Assembly: GCF_003585765.1 (NCBI RefSeq)
Contig: NZ_CP021235.1
Coordinates: forward strand, 2,356,001-2,420,000
Reading direction: 5' to 3'
DNA from: Pontibacter actiniarum
GTDB taxonomy: Bacteria; Bacteroidota; Bacteroidia; Cytophagales; Hymenobacteraceae
DNA length: 64,000 nucleotides
The notes beneath the pieces are model-generated. The model saw only the letters and a list, made by a program, of their open reading frames with translations, did not search any database and had not been told where the DNA came from. A program made the position numbers and the translations under genes. How positions within the stretch are numbered: the stretch's first letter is position 1; each line of letters opens with the position of its first letter. This document shows, piece after piece, positions 35,669 through 44,199 of the stretch.

Positions 35669-38600
35669 ATGAAAAGAATATTACTCCTGCTTTGCCTGCT
35701 CTGCTATATGCTGCCGGGCCAGGCGCAACAGCCCCTTCGCGGCAAAGTCATTGCCGCCCGGGACCAATCCGCCCTACCCGGGGCCACGGTTATCATCCGG
35801 GGCACGTCCCAGGGCACCACAACGGATGCCAGCGGGCTATTTACTCTGCCCGCCGTGCCCGACACAGCCACCCTGCTGGTACGTTTCCTGGGCTACCAGG
35901 CCCAAACTGTCCCCCTGCGCCTGCCCCTTGCCCAGCCCCTGGTGATCGCCCTCACCGAGAGCGAAAGCCAGTTGCGCGAGGTTGAGGTTTCCACCGGCTA
36001 CCAGACCCTGCCCCAGGAACGCGCTACCGGCTCCTTTGCCCAGCTCACAAAGGCCGAACTTTCCGAGCAGGTCAGCACCGACGTGCTCAGCCGTTTGGAA
36101 AGTGTGGCCAGCGGCCTCACAGTGGACCGCAGCACCAGCCAGTCCGGAGGACGCCTCCTGATCCGGGGCCTGAGCACCATCCAGGGGCCTAAGTCTCCGC
36201 TTATCGTCGTGGATAACTTCCCCTATGAAGGCGACATCACCAACATCAACCCCAACGACGTGGAAAGCGTCACCATCCTCAAGGACGCGGCGGCAGCCTC
36301 CATCTGGGGGGCACGTGCCGGCAACGGCGTGGTGGTCATCACCACAAAAAAAGGCCGCTTCAACCAGCCTTTCCGCATGGAACTCAACAGCAATGTGACC
36401 GTCTCCGAGCAACCCGACCTGTCGTATATCCGCCAGATGGCTAGCTCGGATTACATTGATGTCGAACAGCTGCTCTTCAGCAAAGGCTACTATAACTCCA
36501 AAATCAACTCCTCCAGCCGCCCCGCCCTGTCCCCGGTGGTGGAGCTCCTGCGCCAGCAGGCGCTGGGCACAGTGAGCGAAGACGAGGTCGCCGCGCAGCT
36601 CAGCGCCTGGCGCGGGGTAGACGTGCGCGACGAGTTTACCCGGCATATGTACCAGTCTGCTGTCAACCAGCAGTACAGCCTTTCGCTGCAGGGCAGCTCC
36701 GAGGTGAACGCCTGGCTGGTTTCTGCCGGCTATGACCACAACACAAGCGAACTGGATGCGGGCTACGAACGGCTCAACCTGCGCCTGCAGCACACCCTGC
36801 GCCCGGTCAAAAACCTGGAATTCAGCACAGACCTGTACTATACCCGCAGCCAGCGCAACAGCGGTAAGCCCGGCTATGGCCAGATCAGCACTACCAGCGG
36901 CAGCCTTTACCCCTACGCCCGCTTTGCCGACGAGGCAGGAAACGCACTGCCGATTGCCAAGGATTTCCGCCAGTCCTACATCACCACGGCCGGTGCGGGC
37001 AAGCTGCTTGACTGGCAGTACTATCCGCTGGAGGACTACCGCCACGCCCGCTCCACCGCGGACTTGCAGGACGTGCTGGGCAACCTCGGCCTGAGCTACC
37101 GCCTGCCCGGAGGCCTGGCAGCCACCCTCCGCTACCAATACCAGCGGCAGCAGACCACAGGGGAAAGCCTATTGGACGCCCAGAGCTACGCGGCCCGAAA
37201 CCTGGTGAACCTTTACACGCAGCTCGACCCGCAGACAGGCGAAGTGACCTACGCCATTCCGAAAGGTGGCATTTTGGACCTGTCCACGGACCTGGTGCAG
37301 GCCCACAGCGCCCGCGGTCAGCTAAGCTTTGACCGTGACTGGGCCCACCACCGGCTCTCGGTCCTGGCCGGTGTGGAGCTGCGCCACGCGGCCGCCACAG
37401 GCAACGCCAACCGCCTCTACGGCTACGACCCGTCCGTGCTGACATTCGGCTACGTGGACTACACCCAGGCCTATCTGACCTTTATCAACGGCCGCCAGGC
37501 CCCTATCCCTGCCGGCACGAACCTGTATGACCGCACCACGCGTTTTGCCTCGCTCTTTGCCAATACGGCCTATACCTACCGCGGGCGCTACACCCTCTCG
37601 GCCAGCGCCCGCCGGGACGGCTCGAACCTGTTCGGGGTGCAGGCCCGTGAGCGCTGGAATCCGCTCTGGTCCGCGGGCCTGGCCTGGGACCTGGCCGCGG
37701 AACCTTTTTACGGGCTGGACTTCCTGCCCTACCTCAAGCTGCGCGCCACCTACGGCTACAGCGGCAACGTAGACCCTGGACGGGCCGCCGTCACCACGAT
37801 GGCCTACCTGATGCCCTCCCCTTACACGCTCGATACCTATGCAGTCTTCTCCAGTTACGCCAACCCTGCGTTGACCTGGGAGCGGGCGGGTATGCTTAAT
37901 CTGGGCCTGGACTTCCGCCTCCGGGGGGAGGTGCTCTCTGGCAGCCTGGAGTATTTCCGCAAGAAGGGCACTGACCTGTTCGGCCAGGAGCTGCTCGACT
38001 ACACGGCCGGGGCCGGAACGAGCATCGTCAAGAACGTAGCTAGCATGCAGGGCCGGGGCGTGGACCTGACGCTGAGCAGCCGTAATGTGCGCACCCCTTC
38101 TTTCGGCTGGACCACCGACCTGAAGGCGAGCTATTACCGGGACGAGGTCACCGAATACTTCCAGGGCAACCAGATGGCCAGCCGCTTTGTCACGAGCGTT
38201 CCGGCGATCTCAGCCGCCCCCGGCCGGCCGGTCTATGGCATTTACTCCTACCGCTGGGCGGGACTGGACCCGCAGACGGGCAACCCACAAGGCTACGTGG
38301 AGGGGCAGGTGAGCCAGGACTACACTGCCCTGTCCGGCTTCCAGGTGCAGCTCTCGGACCTGAAGTACCACGGCTCGGCCCTGCCTACCTTCTATGGATC
38401 ACTGGGCAACACCCTTTCCTACAAAGGCTTCTCGCTCACAGCGCGCCTGACCTATAAACTGGGCTACTACTTCCGCCGCTCCTCACTGAGCTACAGCAAC
38501 CTGTTTGCCAGCGGCCTGGGGCATGCCGACTATGCCGAACGCTGGCAGCAGCCCGGGGATGAGGCCCACACCGACGTACCCTCGTTGGTGTACCCTGCCG

Positions 38601-38872
38601 TCTCACGCCGCGACAGCTTCTATGCCGGCTCCGAGGCCCTCGTGGAACGTGGTGACCATGTGCGTCTTCAGTACATCACGGCCAGCTACACACTCGACCG
38701 CAGCCGCTATAAGCGCCTGCCTTTCCAGCGCCTGCAGCTGCAGCTCAACGCCAGCAACCTCGGTCTGCTCTGGCGCGCCAACAAGCACGGCCTCGACCCA
38801 GACTACGCCCTGGGCTACTACGCCCTGGCTCCTGCCCGCAGCTACGCAGTGGGTTTGAAAGCATCTTTTTAA
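35669..38872 (+). CDS. SusC/RagA-type TonB-dependent outer membrane transporter
   Basis: A 1067-residue outer membrane protein. It has a signal peptide (ILLLLCLLCYMLPGQAQ), a carboxypeptidase-like regulatory domain (about 22-105, GATVIIRGTSQGTTTDASG) and a plug domain (about 110-230) with the SusC signatures LLIRGLSTI and SIWGARAGNGVVVITTKKG. A 22-strand barrel follows, ending in the aromatic C-terminal segment (SYAVGLKASF). It imports large substrates using TonB energy, gated by the SusD lipoprotein encoded 26 bases downstream. There is no FecR or SusE nearby and no hydrolase to suggest the substrate; the thioredoxin-like partner hints at peptides or metals, but this is open. Confidence 0.95.
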   Translation: MKRILLLLCLLCYMLPGQAQQPLRGKVIAARDQSALPGATVIIRGTSQGTTTDASGLFTLPAVPDTATLLVRFLGYQAQTVPLRLPLAQPLVIALTESESQLREVEVSTGYQTLPQERATGSFAQLTKAELSEQVSTDVLSRLESVASGLTVDRSTSQSGGRLLIRGLSTIQGPKSPLIVVDNFPYEGDITNINPNDVESVTILKDAAAASIWGARAGNGVVVITTKKGRFNQPFRMELNSNVTVSEQPDLSYIRQMASSDYIDVEQLLFSKGYYNSKINSSSRPALSPVVELLRQQALGTVSEDEVAAQLSAWRGVDVRDEFTRHMYQSAVNQQYSLSLQGSSEVNAWLVSAGYDHNTSELDAGYERLNLRLQHTLRPVKNLEFSTDLYYTRSQRNSGKPGYGQISTTSGSLYPYARFADEAGNALPIAKDFRQSYITTAGAGKLLDWQYYPLEDYRHARSTADLQDVLGNLGLSYRLPGGLAATLRYQYQRQQTTGESLLDAQSYAARNLVNLYTQLDPQTGEVTYAIPKGGILDLSTDLVQAHSARGQLSFDRDWAHHRLSVLAGVELRHAAATGNANRLYGYDPSVLTFGYVDYTQAYLTFINGRQAPIPAGTNLYDRTTRFASLFANTAYTYRGRYTLSASARRDGSNLFGVQARERWNPLWSAGLAWDLAAEPFYGLDFLPYLKLRATYGYSGNVDPGRAAVTTMAYLMPSPYTLDTYAVFSSYANPALTWERAGMLNLGLDFRLRGEVLSGSLEYFRKKGTDLFGQELLDYTAGAGTSIVKNVASMQGRGVDLTLSSRNVRTPSFGWTTDLKASYYRDEVTEYFQGNQMASRFVTSVPAISAAPGRPVYGIYSYRWAGLDPQTGNPQGYVEGQVSQDYTALSGFQVQLSDLKYHGSALPTFYGSLGNTLSYKGFSLTARLTYKLGYYFRRSSLSYSNLFASGLGHADYAERWQQPGDEAHTDVPSLVYPAVSRRDSFYAGSEALVERGDHVRLQYITASYTLDRSRYKRLPFQRLQLQLNASNLGLLWRANKHGLDPDYALGYYALAPARSYAVGLKASF

Positions 38873-38898
38873 ATGTTTCACCGCATATCCTTACTGAC

Positions 38899-40257
38899 AT
38901 GAAAAATATACGACGATCCATACAGGCACTCCTGCTGCTGTGCCTGCTGGCCGGGTGCGAAACCTTTCTGGATGAAAAGCCTGACAAGGCAATGGTTGTG
39001 CCGGCCACCCTGCCCGACCTGCAGGCCCTGCTCGACAACTACCCGGTCCTAAACGAGAACGACCCGGGTGCAGGGGAAGTAAGCGCCGATGATTATTACC
39101 TTACCGATGCGGACTGGGAAAGCCTCTATCAGGAAGAAGACCGCCGCATGTACATATGGGCGGAAGATCGCCTGTTCGCCGAACAGAGCAATGACTGGTT
39201 CTTCGCCTACCGCCCCGTCTACACGGCTAACACGGTACTCGAGACCCTTCCCCTGGTGCCGCGTACGGCCGCCAACACTGCGGCCTGGGATAATGTAAAG
39301 GGGCAGGCCCTCTTTGCCCGGGGCCGCTCTTTCCTGCAGATCGCCCTGCTCTGGTCTCCGTCCTATGATCCGGCTACAGCGTCAACGGACTTGGGCATCC
39401 CCTTGCGCCGGGGCACAGACTTTAACGCCCCCTCCACCCGATCCAGTGTCCAGCAGACCTACGACCAAATCCTGGCGGATTTAACCGAAGCCACGGCACT
39501 CCTGCCCCGCACGCAGGTGCACCCCGTGCGCCCGTCTAAACCCGCGGCCTACGCCCTGCTGGCCCGCACGCACCTGGCTTTGGGCAACTATGCGCAGGTG
39601 GCCGCTTACGCAGACTCGGCCCTTAGCCTCCACCCCCAGCTGCTTGACTTCAACACGCTCGACACCACGGCCGCCTACCCCGTGCCGCCGTTTAACAAGG
39701 AGATCTTGTTTCGCAGCATTATGCCGACGCCTTCGGCTCTGAACCCAAGCCGGGCGAAGATCACCCCCAGCCTTTATGCTGCCTATGCCCCCCAAGACCT
39801 GCGCCGGACGGTCTTCTTCCGGGACAACGGGGACGGTACCTACAGCTTCCGGGGCAGCTACGAAGGCAGCCTGAACCTGTTCAGCGGGGTGGCTACCGAT
39901 GAGGTGTACCTCATGCGCGCGGAGGCCTATGCCCGTCTGGGGCAGGTGGACAAGGCGCTGGCGGATTTGAACACGCTGCTGGCCACACGCTGGAAAGCGG
40001 GTACCTTCGAGCCTTACTCGGCCACCGGCAAAGAGGAGGCATTGAACCTGGTGCTGCAGGAGCGCCGCAAGGAGCTCCTCATGCGGGGGCTGCGCTGGCT
40101 GGACCTGAAGCGGCTCAACTCGGAAGGCGCCGGAATTACACTGACCCGCACCGTCAACGGCCAGACCTATACCCTGCCTCCCCGTGACCCGCGCTATGCC
40201 CTGCCCCTGCCCGAAGAGATAATCGAACTCTCCGGTATGCCGCAGAACCCCCGGTAA
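38899..40257 (+). CDS. SusD/RagB-type surface lipoprotein
   Basis: A 452-residue lipoprotein. The lipobox LLLLCLLAGC is followed by ETFLDEKPDKAMV, the classic SusD start. TPR-like helices and the C-terminal SusD block (VYLMRAEAYARLGQVDKALADLNTLLATR, cut here into VYLMRAEAYARLGQVDKAL and DLNTLLATR, then LQERRKELLMRGLRWLDLKR) are present. It forms the lid on the SusC transporter and binds substrate at the cell surface. Slightly short for the family (500-600 aa is usual), but N- and C-terminal signatures are intact. It is convergent with the small peptide gene; a shared terminator lies between them. Confidence 0.94.
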   Translation: MKNIRRSIQALLLLCLLAGCETFLDEKPDKAMVVPATLPDLQALLDNYPVLNENDPGAGEVSADDYYLTDADWESLYQEEDRRMYIWAEDRLFAEQSNDWFFAYRPVYTANTVLETLPLVPRTAANTAAWDNVKGQALFARGRSFLQIALLWSPSYDPATASTDLGIPLRRGTDFNAPSTRSSVQQTYDQILADLTEATALLPRTQVHPVRPSKPAAYALLARTHLALGNYAQVAAYADSALSLHPQLLDFNTLDTTAAYPVPPFNKEILFRSIMPTPSALNPSRAKITPSLYAAYAPQDLRRTVFFRDNGDGTYSFRGSYEGSLNLFSGVATDEVYLMRAEAYARLGQVDKALADLNTLLATRWKAGTFEPYSATGKEEALNLVLQERRKELLMRGLRWLDLKRLNSEGAGITLTRTVNGQTYTLPPRDPRYALPLPEEIIELSGMPQNPR

Positions 40258-40273
40258 GCCAGCGGTACACAAA

Positions 40274-40315
40274 AAAAGGCTGGCGGCACCTGGTTTCAAG
40301 TACCGCCAGCCTTTT
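40274..40315. terminator. Bidirectional terminator after SusD
   Basis: Perfect 13-bp arms (AAAAGGCTGGCGG at 40274-40286, CCGCCAGCCTTTT at 40303-40315) with a 16-base loop. The A-run on the left and T-run on the right let it serve both SusD (plus) and the convergent 98-aa gene (minus). Confidence 0.88.
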
Positions 40316-40333
40316 CAAGTTAAAGGCAGCCGC

Positions 40334-40630
40334 TTAGTCTTTCCGCGAGGAGGCCTCGTTTCGGATCTGTTGCGGCGTGCGCGCATTCAGCCAGTCCTCC
40401 AGGGATTCCTGGTTCTGCACCGTCACCACACAAGGGATGGCAGAACCTCCACAGGAAGGTCCGCCGCCACTCACCTGCGACCACTGGTTCAGGTCATACA
40501 CCTCGTCCAGGCTCTCGCCGTTGAACTGGTACTGCATCAGCACTGGTTTTTCCGAGGCTTTCTCCCCGGTAAAGGCCATGGCGGCAGCGGCCATGCCCAC
40601 GATGCTTAAACTTAAGAGGTACTTTTTCAT
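40334..40630 (-). CDS. Small secreted DUF6520-like protein
   Basis: A 98-residue exported protein with signal peptide MKKYLLSLSIVGMAAAAMAF. Its mature part has a Cys pair in PSCGGSAIPCVV, probably forming a disulfide, and an acidic middle. The arrangement resembles DUF6520 proteins, short secreted Bacteroidetes proteins with a conserved Cys pair. They are often encoded next to SusCD/TlpA loci and may be exported or processed cargo. Convergent with SusD. The family assignment is moderate. Confidence 0.72.
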   Translation of the reverse strand: MKKYLLSLSIVGMAAAAMAFTGEKASEKPVLMQYQFNGESLDEVYDLNQWSQVSGGGPSCGGSAIPCVVTVQNQESLEDWLNARTPQQIRNEASSRKD

Positions 40631-40910
40631 CTTTGGGAATGCTTTGTTAGATCAAAAAGCAAACGAAAAACTTTTGTTAAACAATTACTGTGTTGCCTGC
40701 TCTCGTGACAGGGAGCGGCATTCCCCGGTCTGGCCCCGGCGCCCTCCCGGGCGCTGCCAAACAAGTTAAATGCGATGCTTCTGACCGGCTCACCTCCTTT
40801 CTGTTGCTTGGGGTAAAGGTAGGGCAGCCTGCCGGGCCTCTTTCTGTTAGGTAACAGGAAGACAGGCTTCTTTTCAGCAACAATTCCGAACAGACAGGCG
40901 TAGGCCGCGG

Positions 40911-41492
40911 TCATTCCTTTGCCGAGCGCAGGCGGCTGAGGGTGTCCGGGAACATCCCTAGGTAGGAGGCAATGTGCTTGACCGGGGCCCGGTGAAAGAG
41001 CTGGGGAGCCTGCTGCATGAGTTTCTCGTAGCGCGCCCTAGCCGGTAAGCGGCTGCGGTCCAGCAGGTGGCGGGTGATCCGAAACAAGGCCTTTTCCACT
41101 AGGGCACGCTCTAGCCGTCGGAAGGCCGGAAAACGCGCGGCCATGCCTTCTATCTCCTGAAATGAAAGCCTGTAAAGGATACTTTCCTCCAACAGCTCCA
41201 AGTAGAAGGTGGCGGGCACCTGCCGGCAGAAGCTGTCCAAGGCCACCATGGTTTCCCCCTGAAGCCAAAACCAGAGGGTCACCTCTTCCCCTTTGCCCTC
41301 CTCCAGCAGGTAGGCCCTGGCGGCCCCCTTTCCGAGGAACCAGGCATAAGGGGGTGTTTGCCCCGGCCGGAGCAACACCTGCCCTTTCGGGTATCGCCTG
41401 GGGATCAGCACCTGCCCTAGGTACTCCTGCAAGGCCCCTGGCAAGGGGCCATATGCCTGCTGCAAGGCTTCCAACACGTGCGCTGTCTCCAT
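40911..41492 (-). CDS. Crp/Fnr-family transcriptional regulator
   Basis: A 193-residue regulator. The cyclic-nucleotide-binding-like beta roll covers about residues 20-115 (YPKGQVLLRPGQTPPYAWFL, GEEVTLWFWLQGE). A long dimer helix follows, then the C-terminal helix-turn-helix (VKHIASYLGMFPDTLSRLRS). The pattern is that of the Bacteroidetes Crp/Fnr group that lacks Fe-S cysteines; the ligand is unknown. Stand-alone gene, divergent from the mobile element on the right, so it probably marks the chromosomal side of the boundary. Confidence 0.92.
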   Translation of the reverse strand: METAHVLEALQQAYGPLPGALQEYLGQVLIPRRYPKGQVLLRPGQTPPYAWFLGKGAARAYLLEEGKGEEVTLWFWLQGETMVALDSFCRQVPATFYLELLEESILYRLSFQEIEGMAARFPAFRRLERALVEKALFRITRHLLDRSRLPARARYEKLMQQAPQLFHRAPVKHIASYLGMFPDTLSRLRSAKE

Positions 41493-42024
41493 CTTCTGTC
41501 TTTTTTCTCACAGCGGCCCTTCGCAGGGAACGCCTACACCGGCCCCCTGCTGCCCGACCTTTTCACCAGAAACCTCCCCCGCCGCCAGAGTAAAGTTCAC
41601 TCCTTCCCGCCTGGCGCGCCAGGGGCTTCTCCCCCTGTTGCGCGGCGGTTATGCCCCTGCGCACTGTGTTGGCTTCCCTCCAGGGCCGGGCTTTCTAAGC
41701 GTGCGCCGCCTCCCTGCTAGAACCGTTCGCAGGGCCTTCCGGCTGCGGCAGGTGGCCCGGGCCAGGCCTCTGTTTCTCCGGAGCGGCGGGGTGGGCAGGC
41801 CGCTCTGTGAAAGGCGCCTTCAGCGGGAACGGGGAATTTCACGGACGTGGCGGGAAAAGCCCCCGGCTCTCCTTCTAACAAACCATACTTAAATTAGTAT
41901 ATCTCAATATAGCATCAAGCAAGCTACTTTGCGGTCCAACGCCTCAGCGCATCCGGTCTGGTAAGGTCAGCAGCTGGCTGCTATTTGCCGCCGAATCAAC
42001 CTCTACACCATACCCACTCGCGCT
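41493..42024. other. GC-rich intergenic region, probable left flank of the mobilizable element
   Basis: About 530 bases with several long but motif-free frames, an effect of high GC. The promoter of the LytTR gene presumably lies near 41880-41930, where a short AT-rich patch occurs. No direct repeat of the tRNA-Arg end was found here. Confidence 0.4.
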
Positions 42025-42633
42025 ATGAAACACTTCTCCAAACAAACCCCGCCCTTTTTCCCGGTCTCCTTCCGCCATGCGTTTGGACTGCTCAGCCTGC
42101 TGTTGCCCTTGCTCACCGCAGTGGGTACCTTGCTACCCGACACCCCGACCTTGCGACTGCTGGTGCGCACAGGAGGACTGGCCCTGACACTGCCCCTGGC
42201 GTATCAGGCTTATCGCCTGACAGTCCCACACCGGCCAGGGCACCCCTTCTCCCCGGCACAGCCACCTATCCCTTCCCCGCCAGCACCCGGCCCTTTTCAG
42301 ACCGTGTTCCTCGTGCAAACGGCCATCCACCGCGTGCCTGTGCCCGTGGAGGAGATCTGCTATTTTTTCCGTGACGGGCGCCATACCTTCCTGCGTACCT
42401 ATGACCGGAAGGATTACCTCTTGTCCCAGTCGCTGCATGAGGTGGAGCAAGTCCTCGACCCAATCTGCTTCTTTCGGGTGAACCGGCGGCTGGTAGTCCA
42501 CTACAAAGCCTGCCAGCGCTACAAACCCGCCGCCTATGGCAAACTCGAGCTTACCCTGCACGCCCCACCTCCCTTCCCGGTTATCGTCAGCCAGCTTAAA
42601 ACTCCTCTCTTCCGGCGCTGGCTGCAGCGGTGA
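42025..42633 (+). CDS. Membrane-anchored LytTR DNA-binding protein
   Basis: A 202-residue protein. Two hydrophobic helices (about 19-38, FGLLSLLLPLLTAVGTLL, and 45-62) are followed by a Pro-rich linker and a LytTR domain (about 93-200). The domain shows VPVPVEEICYFFRDGRHTF, LSQSLHEVEQVL and FFRVNRRLVVHYKAC. Membrane-bound LytTR proteins of this type act without a receiver domain and may sense a membrane signal. It lies directly upstream of the primase and mobilization genes and probably regulates them or is cargo. Confidence 0.85.
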   Translation: MKHFSKQTPPFFPVSFRHAFGLLSLLLPLLTAVGTLLPDTPTLRLLVRTGGLALTLPLAYQAYRLTVPHRPGHPFSPAQPPIPSPPAPGPFQTVFLVQTAIHRVPVPVEEICYFFRDGRHTFLRTYDRKDYLLSQSLHEVEQVLDPICFFRVNRRLVVHYKACQRYKPAAYGKLELTLHAPPPFPVIVSQLKTPLFRRWLQR

Positions 42634-42730
42634 GTGGCCCGGACACTTCCATCCTCCTTCAAAACTGTGGAGGATGGGAATGCCGCAGTCCCCTGCTTAT
42701 CTTCAGGACACCTTTACCGACTGCTAAGAT

Positions 42731-43615
42731 ATGACAGACAAACCCACGCAAGTGCTTTCCTGCCGCCAGGCCCGGGATTTGGACATGGTCGCCTACCTGG
42801 CCTGGCTTGGCCACACACCTGCCCGCATCCGGCGCCAGGACTACTGGTACTGCTCCCCCTTACGAGAGGAACGGGTGCCTTCCTTCAAGGTCAACCGCCA
42901 CCTGAACCGCTGGTATGACCACGGCATGGGGGAAGGCGGCAATTTGGTGGACTTCGCCCTCCGCTACCACGGCGGCCCCTTGCGCCACTGCCTGCAGGAA
43001 CTGGCCCACTGCCATCTCTCGCCCGTCCTGCCCCGGCCGGTCGCTGCGGCACCGGCAATACCAGCCCCTAGCCTGCGGGTCGTGGCCCGGCACTCGCTCT
43101 CCTGCCCTGCCCTTTGCCGTTACCTGCAGCAACGGAATATTCCCCTAGAGGTGGCCCGGCGTTTCTGCATAGAGGTGACTTACCAGCTGTATGGCAAGCG
43201 CCACCGGGCCATCGGCTTTGGCAACGATGCCGGGGGCTATGAGCTGCGCAGCCCCCATATCAAACTCAGCAGCTCCCCTAAAAGCATCACCACCTTTTGC
43301 CGGGGCTCCCACCAGGTGGTGGTTTTCGAGGGCTTTCTGGATTTTCTCTCCTGGCAGCACTTGTGCCCACAGGCTGATCCTTGTGACGCCATGGTGCTCA
43401 ATTCGGTCGCCTTCTTTGCCCGGGCACGCCCGCTGCTGACCTCTTACAGGCAAGTATACCTCTACCTGGACAATGACGCCGCCGGGGAGCGCTGCACGCG
43501 TCAGGCCCTCTCTCTGGGAGCGCATGTCAGCGACGAGCGTCCGCGCTATGACGGGGAAAAGGACCTCAACGATTGGCTCGTGCACCGGGGAACCGAACTG
43601 CGCCCCCGTGCCTAA
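42731..43615 (+). CDS. CHC2/Toprim primase of the mobilizable element
   Basis: A 294-residue primase-like protein. The N-terminal part follows the Bacteroidetes mobile-element CHC2 pattern (YWYCSPLREERVPSFKVNRH, WYDHGMGEGGNLVDFA), with the zinc Cys set mostly lost as in its relatives. The Toprim part has VVVFEGFLDFLSW and the DND motif (VYLYLDNDAAGER). Such proteins are thought to prime the complementary strand after conjugative transfer. First gene of the mobilization block. Confidence 0.87.
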   Translation: MTDKPTQVLSCRQARDLDMVAYLAWLGHTPARIRRQDYWYCSPLREERVPSFKVNRHLNRWYDHGMGEGGNLVDFALRYHGGPLRHCLQELAHCHLSPVLPRPVAAAPAIPAPSLRVVARHSLSCPALCRYLQQRNIPLEVARRFCIEVTYQLYGKRHRAIGFGNDAGGYELRSPHIKLSSSPKSITTFCRGSHQVVVFEGFLDFLSWQHLCPQADPCDAMVLNSVAFFARARPLLTSYRQVYLYLDNDAAGERCTRQALSLGAHVSDERPRYDGEKDLNDWLVHRGTELRPRA

Positions 43616-43681
43616 ATAAGCACTGACCGGGTGCTCCTGGGAGATACATTTAGGAGTTAAAGCCTATCCAAAGCCAGAGGG

Positions 43682-43740
43682 GATTGCCTGCTTTGCCGCA
43701 ATCGGCAAGATGTCCGGTTGTGACACACCCGCGTTTTGCC
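43682..43740 (+). other. Candidate oriT
   Basis: The 190 bases upstream of mobC hold a perfect 6-bp hairpin (TTGCCG at 43693-43698, CGGCAA at 43703-43708, loop CAAT), overlapping a second one (GATTGC and GCAATC). An unpaired GATGTCCGGTTGTGACAC stretch follows. A hairpin next to a short unpaired nic region, just upstream of mob genes, is typical of MOBP-type oriT. The nic site is not known. Confidence 0.45.
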
Positions 43741-43809
43741 GCCCTTCTCTCCAGAGTCGGGGGCGGTGGTTTACCGGTAAGCGAAAAAGAACCTGTATAT
43801 AGTAAGCCC

Positions 43810-44199
43810 ATGAGTGAACAACCTATAAAAAGAACCCGCTGGCTCACCCTTCGCCTGAGCGAGCAGGAGTACCGCCAGCTGCAGGCGCAGCTGCAGCAGT
43901 CCACCTGCCGCAAGATGAGTGAGCTGGCACGGCGCAAGCTGCTGGGACGGCCGGTGACAGTGCTCCAGCGCAACCAGTCGCTGGATGAGTTTATGGCCGA
44001 ACTGGTGCGCCTGCGCCGGGAGTTGAGCAGCCTGGGCTCCAACTTCAACCAGGCCGTGAAAAAGCTGCACACGCTGCGGCAGCTTTCCGAGTTCCAGGGC
44101 TGGCTACTGGTGTGGGACGCCGGGCGCGAAGCCCTGCTGGCAAAAACCGGGGAAATCCAGGACCGCATCAACCAATTCGCAGACCGATGGTTGCAGTGA
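43810..44199 (+). CDS. MobC-like plasmid mobilization protein
   Basis: A 129-residue helical protein with the MobC pattern: WLTLRLSEQEYRQLQAQ, SELARRKLLG, then RRELSSLGSNFNQAVKKL. MobC binds near oriT as an accessory of the relaxase. I chose the ATG at 43810 (MSEQPIKR); the longer frame from 43684 adds an unlikely lead that overlaps the candidate oriT. It overlaps the relaxase start at 44187 by 13 bases. Confidence 0.9.
   Translation: MSEQPIKRTRWLTLRLSEQEYRQLQAQLQQSTCRKMSELARRKLLGRPVTVLQRNQSLDEFMAELVRLRRELSSLGSNFNQAVKKLHTLRQLSEFQGWLLVWDAGREALLAKTGEIQDRINQFADRWLQ

Noticed and set aside
35837..37138. Long open frame (433 codons) on the strand opposite SusC
   Set aside because: It is the antisense shadow of a clear SusC gene in GC-rich DNA and has no motif of its own.
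40627..40914. 95-codon minus-strand frame between the DUF6520-like and Crp/Fnr genes
   Set aside because: It has no signal peptide or motif and lies where the promoter of the small secreted protein is expected.
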